From: Deltaproteobacteria bacterium UBA6106
Lineage (GTDB): Bacteria; Desulfobacterota; Syntrophorhabdia; Syntrophorhabdales; Syntrophorhabdaceae
Assembly: GCA_002428485.1 (NCBI GenBank)
Contig: DIWM01000017.1
Span: 20,572-84,571 of the forward strand
DNA: 64,000 bases
Direction: 5' to 3'
Positions 17,645 through 26,785 of the stretch are shown here, in pieces. Under the pieces are notes generated by a model. It was not told the origin of the DNA, did not search any database, and saw nothing but the letters and a program-made list of their open reading frames with translations. Positions within the stretch are counted from its first letter, which is position 1. The number at the start of each line of letters is the position of its first letter. A program made the position numbers and the translations under genes.

Positions 17645-18372
17645 ACGTAAGCGGCCAATTATATTTCACAACGAAGAAGGTCGGCAAGGCGATCTGGGAC
17701 TACCGGATGATCAGGGAGGGCGACAAGGTCATCATCGCCGTTTCCGGCGGCAAGGACAGCCTCTGCCTTCTCAAGATCATGAAGGAGAGGACGAAATTTG
17801 TCCCGATCCGGTACGAGATACTCGCATGCCTCGTCGACATGGGCTTTCCCTGGGTCAACAAGGATGCCCTGGCGGACTACTGTGAGAAGGAGTCCGTTCC
17901 CTATGTCGTTGTCAGCCCCCCTGAAGGATGGAACGGCATAGAAGAAAATTCCGGGTGTTTCTGGTGCAGCTGGAACAGGAGAAAGGGGCTCTTCAACCTC
18001 GCCCGCGAGATCGGTGCGCAGAAGATCGCCTTTGCCCACCACCTCGACGATATCATAGAGACCATGCTCCTCAACCTCCTTTTCCAGGGCGAGATCGGCA
18101 CCATGCAGCCCTACCAGGAGATGTTCGGGGGGGAGCTCGCCATCATACGCCCCCTTGCCTACGTGGAAGAGAACGAGCTCGCCCGCCTTGCAAGGGTCCT
18201 CGAGCTTCCCGTCGTTTCCTCGGAATGCCCGTTCAGCAAGACGTCCAAGCGGCACCTCATCAAGGGGATCGTCACCGAGATCAAGAAGCACAACAAGAAC
18301 GTGAAAAAGAATATCTTCAGAAGCCTGACGAGGGTCAGGGAAGAATACCTTCTGGACAAGTTCGATGGATAG
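17641..18372 (+). CDS. TtcA-like PP-loop ATPase (tRNA thiolation family)
   Basis: A 243-residue ATP-pyrophosphatase-fold protein. The PP-loop is VSGGKDSLCLLKIMKER near 33-48. NSGCFWCSWNRRKGLF gives a C-x2-C pair of the TtcA type, HHLDDIIETMLLNLLFQGE is the family helix, and SSECPFSKTSKR supplies a further cysteine. TtcA thiolates C32 of some tRNAs using an iron-sulfur cluster. The order of motifs fits, but several TtcA-like paralogues have other substrates, so the tRNA role is probable only. Translationally coupled to the flavoprotein upstream, which could supply electrons. Confidence 0.82.
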   Translation: MNVSGQLYFTTKKVGKAIWDYRMIREGDKVIIAVSGGKDSLCLLKIMKERTKFVPIRYEILACLVDMGFPWVNKDALADYCEKESVPYVVVSPPEGWNGIEENSGCFWCSWNRRKGLFNLAREIGAQKIAFAHHLDDIIETMLLNLLFQGEIGTMQPYQEMFGGELAIIRPLAYVEENELARLARVLELPVVSSECPFSKTSKRHLIKGIVTEIKKHNKNVKKNIFRSLTRVREEYLLDKFDG

Positions 18373-18468
18373 GCGGGGATAAAATGGAGAAAAATATCGC
18401 CGTCGTGACAGGAAATAGCCGGTTTAAAAGATCATGTCGAGATCTGCTTATTCAAAGGGGTGATCAGA

Positions 18469-18774
18469 ATGAACGATATTATAGGGATTGTTTGGTTCAA
18501 GGATGAACCCGCTTATCGCCGGGCGCTTGAGGTCTTTACCGATTCCAAAAATATGCCCGCCACTTTCGAGGACTGGAAAGCCCTCGTAGGAAGGCAGCTC
18601 GAAGAGATCAGGCGTGTCGGCAATATCGCCCTTCGCGCAGACTTCGATCCTGAAACATTTATCAAGTGGTGCAGCTCGCGCGGGTTTCAAGCCAATTCCC
18701 AGGCGCGAACGGCGTTCGCCGAGCATGCCGTGCTCGAATATCGGAAGACCGGGGAAGGAACGGTCATCGAATAG
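18469..18774 (+). CDS. Hypothetical protein, 101 residues
   Basis: A small soluble protein I do not recognise. It opens MNDIIGIVWFKDEPAYRRAL, has a central TFEDWKALVGRQLEEIRR helix and a WCSSRGFQANSQARTAFAE segment near the end. It has one cysteine, no signal peptide and no membrane segment. An in-frame GTG three codons earlier is possible; the ATG is used because a GGGG stretch lies at suitable distance. It follows the TtcA-like gene in the same direction after about 95 bases, so it may be its third operon member. Codon use matches its neighbours. Confidence 0.6.
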   Translation: MNDIIGIVWFKDEPAYRRALEVFTDSKNMPATFEDWKALVGRQLEEIRRVGNIALRADFDPETFIKWCSSRGFQANSQARTAFAEHAVLEYRKTGEGTVIE

Positions 18775-18880
18775 GCAGGCGAAGGGCGTTCGGGGGCGCA
18801 GGCAACTTCGGTAACGTGCCGCAGGGTATCCTTCCCGGTCCCGGCGCGCCAAAAGCGAAAAAGGGTGTGTATACTTAAGC

Positions 18881-19615
18881 ATGAAGGATCCGGGGGTGCC
18901 GGTAAGGGGCGCTGAAAAATGGAGCTGGGCGGTGATACGTGAAGGCGCCGGGGCAGCCTGGCCGATCTGTCTCGGCTATCTCCCCATAGGGCTCGCCTTC
19001 GGCGTGGTGGCCCAGAAGGCCGGGCTCAGCCTCGTTGAGATTGGTTTCATGTCCCTCGTGGTATTCGCCGGCAGCTCGCAGTTTATCGCCGTGTCCATGC
19101 TCTGTGCCGACGCAGGCTTCCTCCCTGTCATTATTACGACCTTCACCGTGAACCTTCGCCACCTCCTTATGAGCTCGGCCCTTGCCGTCCACCTGCGCAG
19201 TGCCGGCAAAGGATGGATCGCCCTCTTCGGCTACGGCGTAACAGACGAGAGCTTCTCCTTCAACATGAACCTCTTCAGGCAGGGAAACTGGGGCTGGCGC
19301 CATGCGCTCGTCGTCAACCATGTCTCGAACTTTGCCTGGTTCGCGAGCAGCGTCATGGGTGGGCTCGGGGGGTCGCTGATCCCTCCCGGGTCTTTCGGTA
19401 TCGATTACGCCCTTCCTGCCATGCTCATCTGCCTCCTCGTCTTTCAGCTCCGCGGCCTCGTCTACGTGATCGTTGCCCTTGTCTCCGGCATCGCGGCGGT
19501 CTTCATCTCCATCATCCTGCCGGGCAATTCATACGTGATCATCGCCTCCGTCGTCGCTGCCACAACCGGGTTGTTCTTAAACAGAAAAATGGGAACGGGG
19601 GAAAAGGAAACATGA
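18881..19615 (+). CDS. azlC: AzlC-family branched-chain amino acid exporter, large subunit
   Basis: A 244-residue membrane protein. Conserved AzlC stretches are ICLGYLPIGLAFGVVAQKAG, FAGSSQFIAVSML near 63-75, TFTVNLRHLLMSSAL near 93 and FGYGVTDESFS near 124. About seven hydrophobic segments are visible. With AzlD it exports branched-chain amino acids and analogues in characterised bacteria; the substrate is inferred here. The stop overlaps the azlD start as ATGA, the usual coupling. Confidence 0.92.
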   Translation: MKDPGVPVRGAEKWSWAVIREGAGAAWPICLGYLPIGLAFGVVAQKAGLSLVEIGFMSLVVFAGSSQFIAVSMLCADAGFLPVIITTFTVNLRHLLMSSALAVHLRSAGKGWIALFGYGVTDESFSFNMNLFRQGNWGWRHALVVNHVSNFAWFASSVMGGLGGSLIPPGSFGIDYALPAMLICLLVFQLRGLVYVIVALVSGIAAVFISIILPGNSYVIIASVVAATTGLFLNRKMGTGEKET

Positions 19616-19932
19616 GCCATATATTCCTTCTCATCCTCTGCATGGGAGCGGTCACCTACCTTCCCCGCTTCCTCCCGCTCTTTTTCCTCTCGAGGAAACA
19701 GCTCCCGCCATGGCTCACCACGTGGCTCGATTTCATCCCTGTCGCGATCCTGAGCTCGCTTATTTTGCCCGCCCTTGTTACGGGAGGCAGCCCGAGACAT
19801 CTCGATATCGTTAAACCGGAACTGGCCGCCGCAGTTCCCACGCTCATCTTCGCGCTTAAGACACGGTCTCTCGGGGGCACCGTTGTGGCCGGAATGGGTA
19901 TCTACTGGCTAACGCAGAGGATCTTCGGCTGA
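19612..19932 (+). CDS. azlD: AzlD-family transporter small subunit
   Basis: A 106-residue protein with four hydrophobic helices: HIFLLILCMGAVTYLPRFLP, WLDFIPVAILSSLILPAL, LAAAVPTLIFALKTRS and GTVVAGMGIYWLTQRIF. Y-L-P-R-F-L-P and F-I-P-V-A are AzlD hallmarks. It forms the second half of the AzlCD exporter. The start is the ATG that overlaps the azlC stop. A much longer reading in this frame exists upstream but runs through azlC and is a shadow. Confidence 0.92.
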   Translation: MSHIFLLILCMGAVTYLPRFLPLFFLSRKQLPPWLTTWLDFIPVAILSSLILPALVTGGSPRHLDIVKPELAAAVPTLIFALKTRSLGGTVVAGMGIYWLTQRIFG

Positions 19933-20023
19933 CCGGACCGGCGCGGCCGCTGTTTTAAAATTCGGACGTATCGATCCCGTGTTCTGCTTTGATGAACTCA
20001 TTTCACATAATTCACAATTTCCC

Positions 20024-20052
20024 TTGACATGTTCCCGCCGTAGCATAACAAT
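20024..20052 (+). promoter_or_regulatory. Candidate sigma70-type promoter for the repeat-protein gene
   Basis: A perfect TTGACA is followed after 17 bases by AACAAT (four of six matches to TATAAT). It lies 45 bases before the start codon of the secreted repeat protein and is the only good pair in this gap. Confidence 0.5.
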
Positions 20053-20097
20053 GGTATTAACAGTATAGCAATGAAACGCAATACCGGGAGGGGAGGC

Positions 20098-21939
20098 ATG
20101 AAACGCAAATTATTCATTTTGTGTTTTTGGATCGTTGTTTTGTCGCTCTTCTTCTTTCTGTCTTCTGACGCCCTTGCCCAGCCTCAAGGCAATGGAAATT
20201 TACGCGTATTCATTCAACCGCAAGAAGCAGTTAGCGCCGGTGCCCAGTGGAAAGTGTCGCTTGAGTATTATCGATCCCCCACTATTACGGGGGCCCCTGG
20301 TGATATGCATGTTCGTTCAATTGATCCAGCTCATCCACACCCCTGGCATTACAGCGGAGAAATTGTTCCCTTCTCGCCGAATTGGATACGGCTTATATCA
20401 TTCAAAGAGATACCCGGATGGACCACGCCTGACAATGTGTCCGTAACCGTTGTTTCTGGCGAAACTACATCAATAACCAAAACCTATATTCGACTTTCAT
20501 GGGGTTCGCTTGCCGTTACCATACAGCCTCAGGAAGCCAATGCTGCCGGCGCAAAATGGAGCGTGGACTCATCGCCCTGGCAGGACAGCGGGGCCACCGT
20601 ATCCAATTTGAGGCCCGGTTCCCATCAGGTTCAGTTTAAAAATTTAGATGATTCGCAATGGATTAAGCCTGACTCTGTGCAGGCAAATATCATTGTAGGA
20701 GAAACGTCGAGGCAAACAGGCACTTATATTGCAAAAGGGTCGCTTACCGTTACCATACAACCTCAGGAGGCCGTTGCCGCTGGGGCGCAATGGTCCGCAA
20801 CGAGGGGCGCGGATGCATTGTCATGGCAGAACAGCGGGGGCACGGTATCCAACTTAAGAATGGGCATCTGGGAGGTTCGGTTTAAAAGCTTAAACGATGC
20901 ACGGTGGATCATCCCTGAACGGATGAATGTTAACATCACCACAGCAGGTCAGGCCGCTCAGGCTACAGCAACCTACCAGAGGGCCCCCGGGTCATTATCG
21001 GTCGTCATTCTTCCCCCTGAATTGAGGCAGGCCGGGGCACAGTGGCGGGTTGTCAAAGGACCGAAAGCAGGGGCATGGCAGAACAGCGAGGCCGTCCTTT
21101 CGGTTCCGGAGGGACAGCACCAACTTGAGTTTAAAGAGGTGGCGGGATGGACAAGACCGGCCACGCAGGATCTGAGCATAGCCTCTCTCCAAGGCGTCCA
21201 GTTAAGGGGGGAATACCGCCGTGAAACCGGCGGCATTCAAGTGAACATACAGCCGGAAGGTGCGGTGCGGTCGGGTGCGAGATGGCGATTTGCGGGACCT
21301 TATATCTGGTATAACAGTGGGGAGACAGCAACCGGAGTACCAACCGGCCAGCGGGAGCTGGAGTTTCATGCTGCAGGGGCATCCTGGGAAAGGCCTCCCA
21401 ACCAAACGGTGAATATTGCAGGCGGCCAGACGGCATCTGTTACGGTGACCTATCGACCGGCGTCCGGGACGCTGAATGTGACGATCGAGCCCAATGAAGC
21501 GATCCGGGCCGGCGCCCAGTGGAAAGTGGGCGACAGGCCCTGGAAGAGAAGCGGGGAGTCGGAAAGCCTCCCTGTGGGTCAGCACCGTATCGAGGTGAGC
21601 CCTTCGCAGGGTTGGGCCTTGTCTGCTTTCGGGCCGGTGAATATTACGGCAGGCCAGCAAACCCGTGCCACCGTTACGTTAAGGAGGGTAGAGGCGCCTT
21701 TAAGCGGTGGTCAATTAAGGGTGAAGATCGAGCCTCAGGAGGCCGTTGCCGCCGGCGCCAGGTGGCGGGCGGATGGCGGCCCCTGGCAGGACAGCAATGT
21801 TTCTGTCCCCGGTTTGCCGGCAGGACAGCACCGGGTGGAATATAAGGCTATCGACAAATGGACCGCCCCTCCCCCTGCAACGGTTAACGTCCCTGCCGGT
21901 GGATCTGCCATTACAACCGGGCGTTATAACCGGAGGTAG
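20098..21939 (+). CDS. Secreted protein with seven tandem beta-type (PEGA-like) repeats
   Basis: A 613-residue exported protein. The chosen ATG has GGGAGGGGAGG just upstream and gives a signal peptide (MKRKLFILCFWIVVLSLFFF to SSDALA). Seven repeats of about 75-100 residues follow. Each opens with a strand of the form G-x-L-x-V-x-I-x-P-x-E-A and a G-A-Q/R-W core, then a W-Q-D/N-S-G turn, an L-P-x-G-x-H/R-x-V/L-E-F strand and a W-T/K-x-P...V-N-I-x-x-G-Q-T close. The first repeat carries an insert of about 30 residues. This is the plan of PEGA-like surface domains that mediate adhesion or envelope contacts. No enzymatic motif or anchor is seen. Isolated promoter, single gene. Confidence 0.8.
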   Translation: MKRKLFILCFWIVVLSLFFFLSSDALAQPQGNGNLRVFIQPQEAVSAGAQWKVSLEYYRSPTITGAPGDMHVRSIDPAHPHPWHYSGEIVPFSPNWIRLISFKEIPGWTTPDNVSVTVVSGETTSITKTYIRLSWGSLAVTIQPQEANAAGAKWSVDSSPWQDSGATVSNLRPGSHQVQFKNLDDSQWIKPDSVQANIIVGETSRQTGTYIAKGSLTVTIQPQEAVAAGAQWSATRGADALSWQNSGGTVSNLRMGIWEVRFKSLNDARWIIPERMNVNITTAGQAAQATATYQRAPGSLSVVILPPELRQAGAQWRVVKGPKAGAWQNSEAVLSVPEGQHQLEFKEVAGWTRPATQDLSIASLQGVQLRGEYRRETGGIQVNIQPEGAVRSGARWRFAGPYIWYNSGETATGVPTGQRELEFHAAGASWERPPNQTVNIAGGQTASVTVTYRPASGTLNVTIEPNEAIRAGAQWKVGDRPWKRSGESESLPVGQHRIEVSPSQGWALSAFGPVNITAGQQTRATVTLRRVEAPLSGGQLRVKIEPQEAVAAGARWRADGGPWQDSNVSVPGLPAGQHRVEYKAIDKWTAPPPATVNVPAGGSAITTGRYNRR

Positions 21940-22522
21940 CCCGGGAACCATTACCGCTTGAAAGCGGTCAATATGTTTAAAATACTTTCTGAAGATCCTG
22001 GTAAAGATTTTAGGGACAAGGAACGGTGAGCGAGCTCATCGGGAAGGGCGGGAAAGGGTAAAATACGAAACGAAAGGCCCGATCCTAAATGCTAATAGGA
22101 AAGCAAGATAAACTGATAATAAAAGACCCAGGAAGTGCCTCAACTACCAGACACCCTATGAGGTGTACCGTCAGGCCCTTCGTGGTGCACTTTGAAGTGG
22201 AATTCACCGTCAATTTGTCAAATGTCAAGGGCTGACCCCGATCCTTTTTCTATAGGTTACTATTTGTCAAGATTTAAAAGAAAATTATATTGATCACAAC
22301 AGAAGGGTGCTATTACGGAAATATTTTACGTTATCCCCTTACGGATCGGCCCGGAGGAGGTGCATGACTTTTTATTTGACGTTCTTTTTCATAGGTGACC
22401 TCAAAGGTTTTTATCGACATCAAAGCCGGGAGCTTAACTAATTTAGTTACTACAGCGAGAGCTTAACATGTCAACATTTCAAGAGCGTCCCACTCATCAC
22501 TCCCTTATTTAAGTTCTTCCTG
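21940..22522. other. Gene-poor gap with decayed insertion-sequence DNA
   Basis: No convincing intact gene. An IS30-type C-terminal stub is annotated separately. Past it a GGGTCAG-type segment in inverse orientation (near 22234-22243) resembles the head of the composite repeats found at 28.9, 30.7 and 33.0 kb. A strong ribosome-site-like GGAGGAGG precedes a 25-codon frame at 22363-22440, too short to call. The GC content falls sharply from here to the right, which marks the start of accessory DNA. Confidence 0.6.
22121..22195 (+). mobile_element. IS30-family transposase C-terminal remnant
   Basis: The frame reads KRPRKCLNYQTPYEVYRQAL followed by RGAL and a stop. R-P-R-K-C-L-N-Y-x-T-P-Y-E-V is the characteristic end of IS30-family transposases. 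Only this 25-codon tail remains and the DNA upstream of it has no matching frame, so it is a fossil. It lies at the border between ordinary chromosome and the AT-rich defence region. Confidence 0.7.
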
Positions 22523-23536
22523 CTAATGAATTTTTCGCTTGCTTATATACCAAGTATTTTCTTCCTTTTCCCAGTCCTCAGAGAGGAAAACGTTTTTGAA
22601 AGGATTCTGAATTATTGTTGGCTCACAGCAGTCTTTCTGTATCTTATTACTGTCAACTATATACAAAAAGTAATCATCCCCCCTTAACTGAGCTGAACTG
22701 ATTTCATTTCGAGACCAGAAGAAGCCTAGATTTTTTGAAAAAGATTTAACTTCGATGAATCGATCAATCGATCTCGAATGCATTGAGTTAAAAGAAACTA
22801 TATCGTAACCCGCACCGACATCAATGTTACTTATAATCCTAATCCTATTTTTAAGGGGGTGCCCATGAAGCCTTGCTCTTTCGTAATCAACAACAAACAA
22901 CTCAGCATTTTGACCACGAGATTCTTTTATTTTCTGTAGTTCTTTAAACTGTTCAAGAGACAATACAGGATACGAGGCATTGCTAATCAATTCTGATTTA
23001 AGCCATATCAAAACGTTTGATTCAAAGAAGTCACTAAAGTTATCCTGAATCACAAGAGCGTTTGGAGATGACCTGTCGGGTATAAAAAATCCCAGATTGA
23101 TCAAAAGATTCTTGATCCCAGAATAATTTAATGGGATTTGGTTATTCTTTACTATGATAGCATCCAGTAATATATCGAACTTTACATGCTCTAAGGTAAG
23201 AAAGTACTGTAACGAATTATTTTCCCTTAATCGTAATAAGAGTGTTTCGGCAATCCAATTGCAGAATTCGAAGTGAGATGAAGACTTTTTCTTAAGCGCT
23301 AACCCGTGTTCGGTCAACGCAGCGTGGTCCGCATCAACCATATTGATTACCGACAAAGCCTTGAGAAGCTCGATAATCCCAGCCAAGGAATAGAAAAATG
23401 TTATGGAGTGGCTCATACAATACTGCTTTATATCTTTGATCTTCTTGGGTTGATCAAGCGACAGAACATTATTGATTAAAAACTTTATCTCTTCAGGACT
23501 ACCCAAATTTTCATAATCTAACAGTTTTTCTAACAT
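22523..23536 (-). CDS. DUF3883-domain protein, candidate restriction nuclease of a defence operon
   Basis: A 337-residue protein. The N-terminal two thirds are helical and unrecognised. The C-terminal part (about 225-330) is a DUF3883-type domain: a NIDVGAGYDIVSF strand with the conserved aspartate, then DRFIEVKSFSKNLGFFWSRN with an E-x-K, giving the D...E-x-K pattern of PD-(D/E)xK-like folds. RGDDYFLYIVD follows. DUF3883 domains recur beside helicases in restriction systems, but nuclease activity here is inference. The ATG is chosen over an upstream TTG. Last gene of the operon; its start lies inside the helicase 3' end. Confidence 0.75.
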   Translation of the reverse strand: MLEKLLDYENLGSPEEIKFLINNVLSLDQPKKIKDIKQYCMSHSITFFYSLAGIIELLKALSVINMVDADHAALTEHGLALKKKSSSHFEFCNWIAETLLLRLRENNSLQYFLTLEHVKFDILLDAIIVKNNQIPLNYSGIKNLLINLGFFIPDRSSPNALVIQDNFSDFFESNVLIWLKSELISNASYPVLSLEQFKELQKIKESRGQNAELFVVDYERARLHGHPLKNRIRIISNIDVGAGYDIVSFNSMHSRSIDRFIEVKSFSKNLGFFWSRNEISSAQLRGDDYFLYIVDSNKIQKDCCEPTIIQNPFKNVFLSEDWEKEENTWYISKRKIH

Positions 23537-25487
23537 AGTTTTCAATCAATACTTTAATATCATCATTATCATTTTCACTCTCTATTCGGCCAAATAAAGG
23601 TATTGGCTCGTTCTCAATTATCGCCATCATTCTCGCTTCTTTGGCAGCCAGCCTTTCATATATCGTTTCGTCGGTAATATTAGAAGAGAGAATGTAGTAG
23701 TAGTTGATCTTGTCGTCGGCTTCCAAGCCATAGCGATGGATGCGATCTTTGGACTGTATAAAGTGAGCTGCGTTAAATGATCGCTCTAAATATATAGCAT
23801 GCTTACATACCTTGTGGAGTGAAATAGACTCAGACACTGCAAAAGGGTTAGCAATGATGACATTGAAAGAGGACTGTTCTTCATGAAATTCCCTGATGAT
23901 GCTTTCCCTTGTCTCTATACCTTTGTTGGGTTCGTCTGTCTCGATAGGGGTCGCACCGTACAGCAATCTTGATGAAATGTTTATTGAAGTCAGGTATTCC
24001 TGGAATTCGATCAGGTTCTGGCGGAAAATAGCCCAAACAATCACTTTGCGTCCAGCGTCCACTAATTCTGCTACAAGTTTACCGGCAATTTTGAATTTCT
24101 CTGGGATTTCAACATCATGGTAAGATAGTATTTTTTTGATTATTACCGAATCATCGATAAAAATTTCGTTCGTTATGCCAGTCTCCTGGAGGAAGTCATC
24201 CAAGGGTCGTTTTAACAGAGAAGGGTTTGTGGAGACTTGCATGAGCCTAATCAATCGAGCACGGCGCAATACTACCTGAAAATTTGAGCTAATGTCTTCC
24301 TTCATGAAATAATCAAGATAATTTCTTTCGATATAGTTGTATATTTCTTTCTGTACGGCGCCCATTTCCACCCATATGGGTGGATTCTCGATAGGGTCGG
24401 GTATCTTAAGATCACTTTTTCTAATTCTTATAAAATAAGGTGAGATTTGGTCAATTAATTGTCCTATTCTCGAGTCATCAGGGTTTAAAGACATTTCTTG
24501 GAGATGAAAATTATTGTAATTTATTATATCTTTTGACGGCCAAATGAATTTGAAAAGATTGAGAAGGTCTTCATATCCGTTTGGAACTGGAGTACCAGTT
24601 AAGACAACGCGCGACCTACAAAGCTTTGATAGAGATAGAACTGAGGAAGCTATGATCCCTCCCTGAATGTTTTTTATCTTATGCGCCTCATCAAGCACTA
24701 CCATGGTTGGATGTTTTTTTAAGAAGTGAATAAGATCATGAATCAAGCCGACAACACCATTATAAGAGATCAGTGTTAGTTCGGCGGGATTCTCAGTGTA
24801 GAAATATGCTGCTTTATCATCTTTAAGGATCGTCCCTGATAAGCGTTTTGATTTAGGTTTTCTTCCGAAGCAGCTCTCGTATTCGTATTCCCAAGGACCA
24901 AAAGAACTTAGAGGCCCAATTATAACGAGCCTATCGACATACCTGATATCGTCACGAGGCAGGTTACTAAGAAAAGTGTATGCTCCGTACACTACGCTTG
25001 TCTTGCCTGAACCAGGAACAGAAAAATTACATGCATTTTGAGAGAAAGCAAGATGATACGATGATAATAATTGCAGTGGAAAAAGCCTACGCATCGGGAG
25101 TTTCTTGGAAAGGACTTCTGTAAATACTCGAAAATCATTAAAGTGTTCATCATCAAGTTTGTCATTTCTGATAGAATACGCTTGTTTGGAAAAAATAGAG
25201 AATCGTTCTTGCTCAACGAAATAGTCGTGTAGTATTGTCTCTACATCAGTCGATGTTTGTCCCTCATATCCAAATTTAACGAGTAGTTTTTGGATTTTTT
25301 GCAGGACTTGCTCACGGTCTCCAATTTCCCATGGTATAAGGACGCACCCTTCCATACCCGTAAAATCTGCTTTTAAAGAATCTTTGAGATACATATGCGC
25401 ACGCCTTTGGGATACCAGATTCGAAATGTCCCCGGTCAGAACAAAACACCCCGAATCCAGATCGACATTGATGCCTATTCTTGCCAT
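23511..25487 (-). CDS. SNF2/DEAD-type helicase of a defence operon
   Basis: A 658-residue superfamily-2 helicase or translocase. Motif I is FSVPGSGKTSVVYGAY near 178-193. Motif II is VVLDEAHKIKNIQGG and motif III is RVVLTGTPVPNGYEDLLNLF. The C-terminal RecA domain shows KVIVWAIFRQNLIEFQEYL and motif VI QSKDRIHRYG. The motif order and the DEAH...TGTP pattern match SNF2-like remodelling ATPases that translocate on double-stranded DNA. The N-terminal 150 residues are not recognised. It overlaps both neighbours, so it is co-translated with the ParB-like and DUF3883 genes. Likely the motor linking recognition to attack on unmodified DNA. Confidence 0.85.
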   Translation of the reverse strand: MARIGINVDLDSGCFVLTGDISNLVSQRRAHMYLKDSLKADFTGMEGCVLIPWEIGDREQVLQKIQKLLVKFGYEGQTSTDVETILHDYFVEQERFSIFSKQAYSIRNDKLDDEHFNDFRVFTEVLSKKLPMRRLFPLQLLSSYHLAFSQNACNFSVPGSGKTSVVYGAYTFLSNLPRDDIRYVDRLVIIGPLSSFGPWEYEYESCFGRKPKSKRLSGTILKDDKAAYFYTENPAELTLISYNGVVGLIHDLIHFLKKHPTMVVLDEAHKIKNIQGGIIASSVLSLSKLCRSRVVLTGTPVPNGYEDLLNLFKFIWPSKDIINYNNFHLQEMSLNPDDSRIGQLIDQISPYFIRIRKSDLKIPDPIENPPIWVEMGAVQKEIYNYIERNYLDYFMKEDISSNFQVVLRRARLIRLMQVSTNPSLLKRPLDDFLQETGITNEIFIDDSVIIKKILSYHDVEIPEKFKIAGKLVAELVDAGRKVIVWAIFRQNLIEFQEYLTSINISSRLLYGATPIETDEPNKGIETRESIIREFHEEQSSFNVIIANPFAVSESISLHKVCKHAIYLERSFNAAHFIQSKDRIHRYGLEADDKINYYYILSSNITDETIYERLAAKEARMMAIIENEPIPLFGRIESENDNDDIKVLIENYVRKTVRL

Positions 25488-26785
25488 CTTTCAGCCTTCC
25501 GTTCTTTGTTGATCAGTTTTTGATAATCCCAACAGAGTGAGCTTATGTCTTTCAGTAAAGTGATTATCTTATCATCAGTATAAAACTCTCTAACCTCGGT
25601 ATTGACCACGTCAAGCGTGTCCTTTGCTCTTTGAAGGAGCTCTCTCGGTTGAGAGGATGCTTTCAGGTCTTCAAGAGATCGCACTCTTTTGTTGAGGTTC
25701 CCTTCTAGGAGCCCTTTAGCTTTTTTGGTCCAATCGTTGTCCCTTTGTTCCAAGAGCTTGGAGAGATCACTGTCCGGGTTTTCGGTAAGCAATTGTCGGA
25801 CAGGTTTCTCTTCGATACCTTCAACTTTCTGTGCATGTTCGTTTAAAAATGTTTTCCACAAATCTTCTCGACAAAATATGCTATCCTTCTGGCTTGGTTT
25901 CGCAATATATCGGAACTCTTTTCCTTCATAAAGCGCTCTAATATAATCAAAGCACACGCTCTTAAGGTCCGCCAAATCAGAATCTTCACATTTCCATAAT
26001 ACTTTCTTGCTCCCATCGTTATAGGTTTTTAAGTATTTATTGAGATCAACGAACTGGCCTTCTCTTCTGTCTAGCCGGGTGTATATTCCACCATAATCTA
26101 ACGTGTCGAGGTAGTCATCCATCAATTTCATTATTTCAAGCCATTCCTCGATCCTGCTTTTCTTCTCTCCCATCATGGCAGCGATATCAGAGACACTAAA
26201 ATCAGCACCTCTAAGATCCTTGCATCTTAGATATTTTTCAATAGGGTTGTAGTCAAGTTTTTCATCTTCCCCCATCTGATACGTAGTTTCAAGCTTCATC
26301 ACTTCCTTCTGATCAGCTCCTTCAGGCAAGATTACAGCAATGAAGTACTGACAATGCTCTACGTTGAGACTCTGCCGCTCCCATTCTTCTCGGTCACGCC
26401 AAACCCTGTTCAAAAGCATTGCCCTTCTATTCCCGTCTATGATCGTTCCGTCATCGGTCACGATCCCATACCGCTGTTGCCCATCCTTTGCCAAGCTTTC
26501 TAGGGTGGTCTTATTTCTATCTGGTTTGGATTCCCACAAAAAAGCCTCTATCTTCACAGTATCTTTGGGGTCTTCAGTGTTTAATTCCCAATACTGTTTC
26601 TGATATGATTTTACAAGGCTGCCTACACGAGCATTAAGTTTGTTGTAGACTAAATATGCTAACGGGATTTTATGAGCTACGAATTCTCTCGGTTCCCCCT
26701 GATAACGGATTCGAATACCGGTCATATATGGGGCCTGCTTTTTTTGAATCTCTTCAAGTTTTTGTTTCCTTAAGGTTTTATCCAT
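25475..26785 (-). CDS. ParB-like (DGNRR-motif) protein of a defence operon
   Basis: A 436-residue protein with a ParB/sulfiredoxin-type N-terminal domain. The LAKDGQQRYGIVTDDGTIIDGNRRAMLL stretch (about 93-120) holds the D-G-x-R/D-G-N-R-R nucleotide-binding signature. A helix-turn-helix-like segment follows (FSVSDIAAMMGEKKSRIEEWLEIM near 195-220). The rest is charged and helical, ending KLINKERKAERWQE. ParB-fold proteins bind CTP or ATP and DNA; in defence operons their role is poorly known. It overlaps the methyltransferase by 8 bases and the helicase by 13. No catalytic nuclease motif is seen. Confidence 0.75.
   Translation of the reverse strand: MDKTLRKQKLEEIQKKQAPYMTGIRIRYQGEPREFVAHKIPLAYLVYNKLNARVGSLVKSYQKQYWELNTEDPKDTVKIEAFLWESKPDRNKTTLESLAKDGQQRYGIVTDDGTIIDGNRRAMLLNRVWRDREEWERQSLNVEHCQYFIAVILPEGADQKEVMKLETTYQMGEDEKLDYNPIEKYLRCKDLRGADFSVSDIAAMMGEKKSRIEEWLEIMKLMDDYLDTLDYGGIYTRLDRREGQFVDLNKYLKTYNDGSKKVLWKCEDSDLADLKSVCFDYIRALYEGKEFRYIAKPSQKDSIFCREDLWKTFLNEHAQKVEGIEEKPVRQLLTENPDSDLSKLLEQRDNDWTKKAKGLLEGNLNKRVRSLEDLKASSQPRELLQRAKDTLDVVNTEVREFYTDDKIITLLKDISSLCWDYQKLINKERKAERWQE

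Noticed and set aside
19213..19932. 239-codon frame spanning azlC and azlD
   Set aside because: Its first 130 codons are an alternate reading of azlC; only the part from the ATG at 19612 is AzlD.
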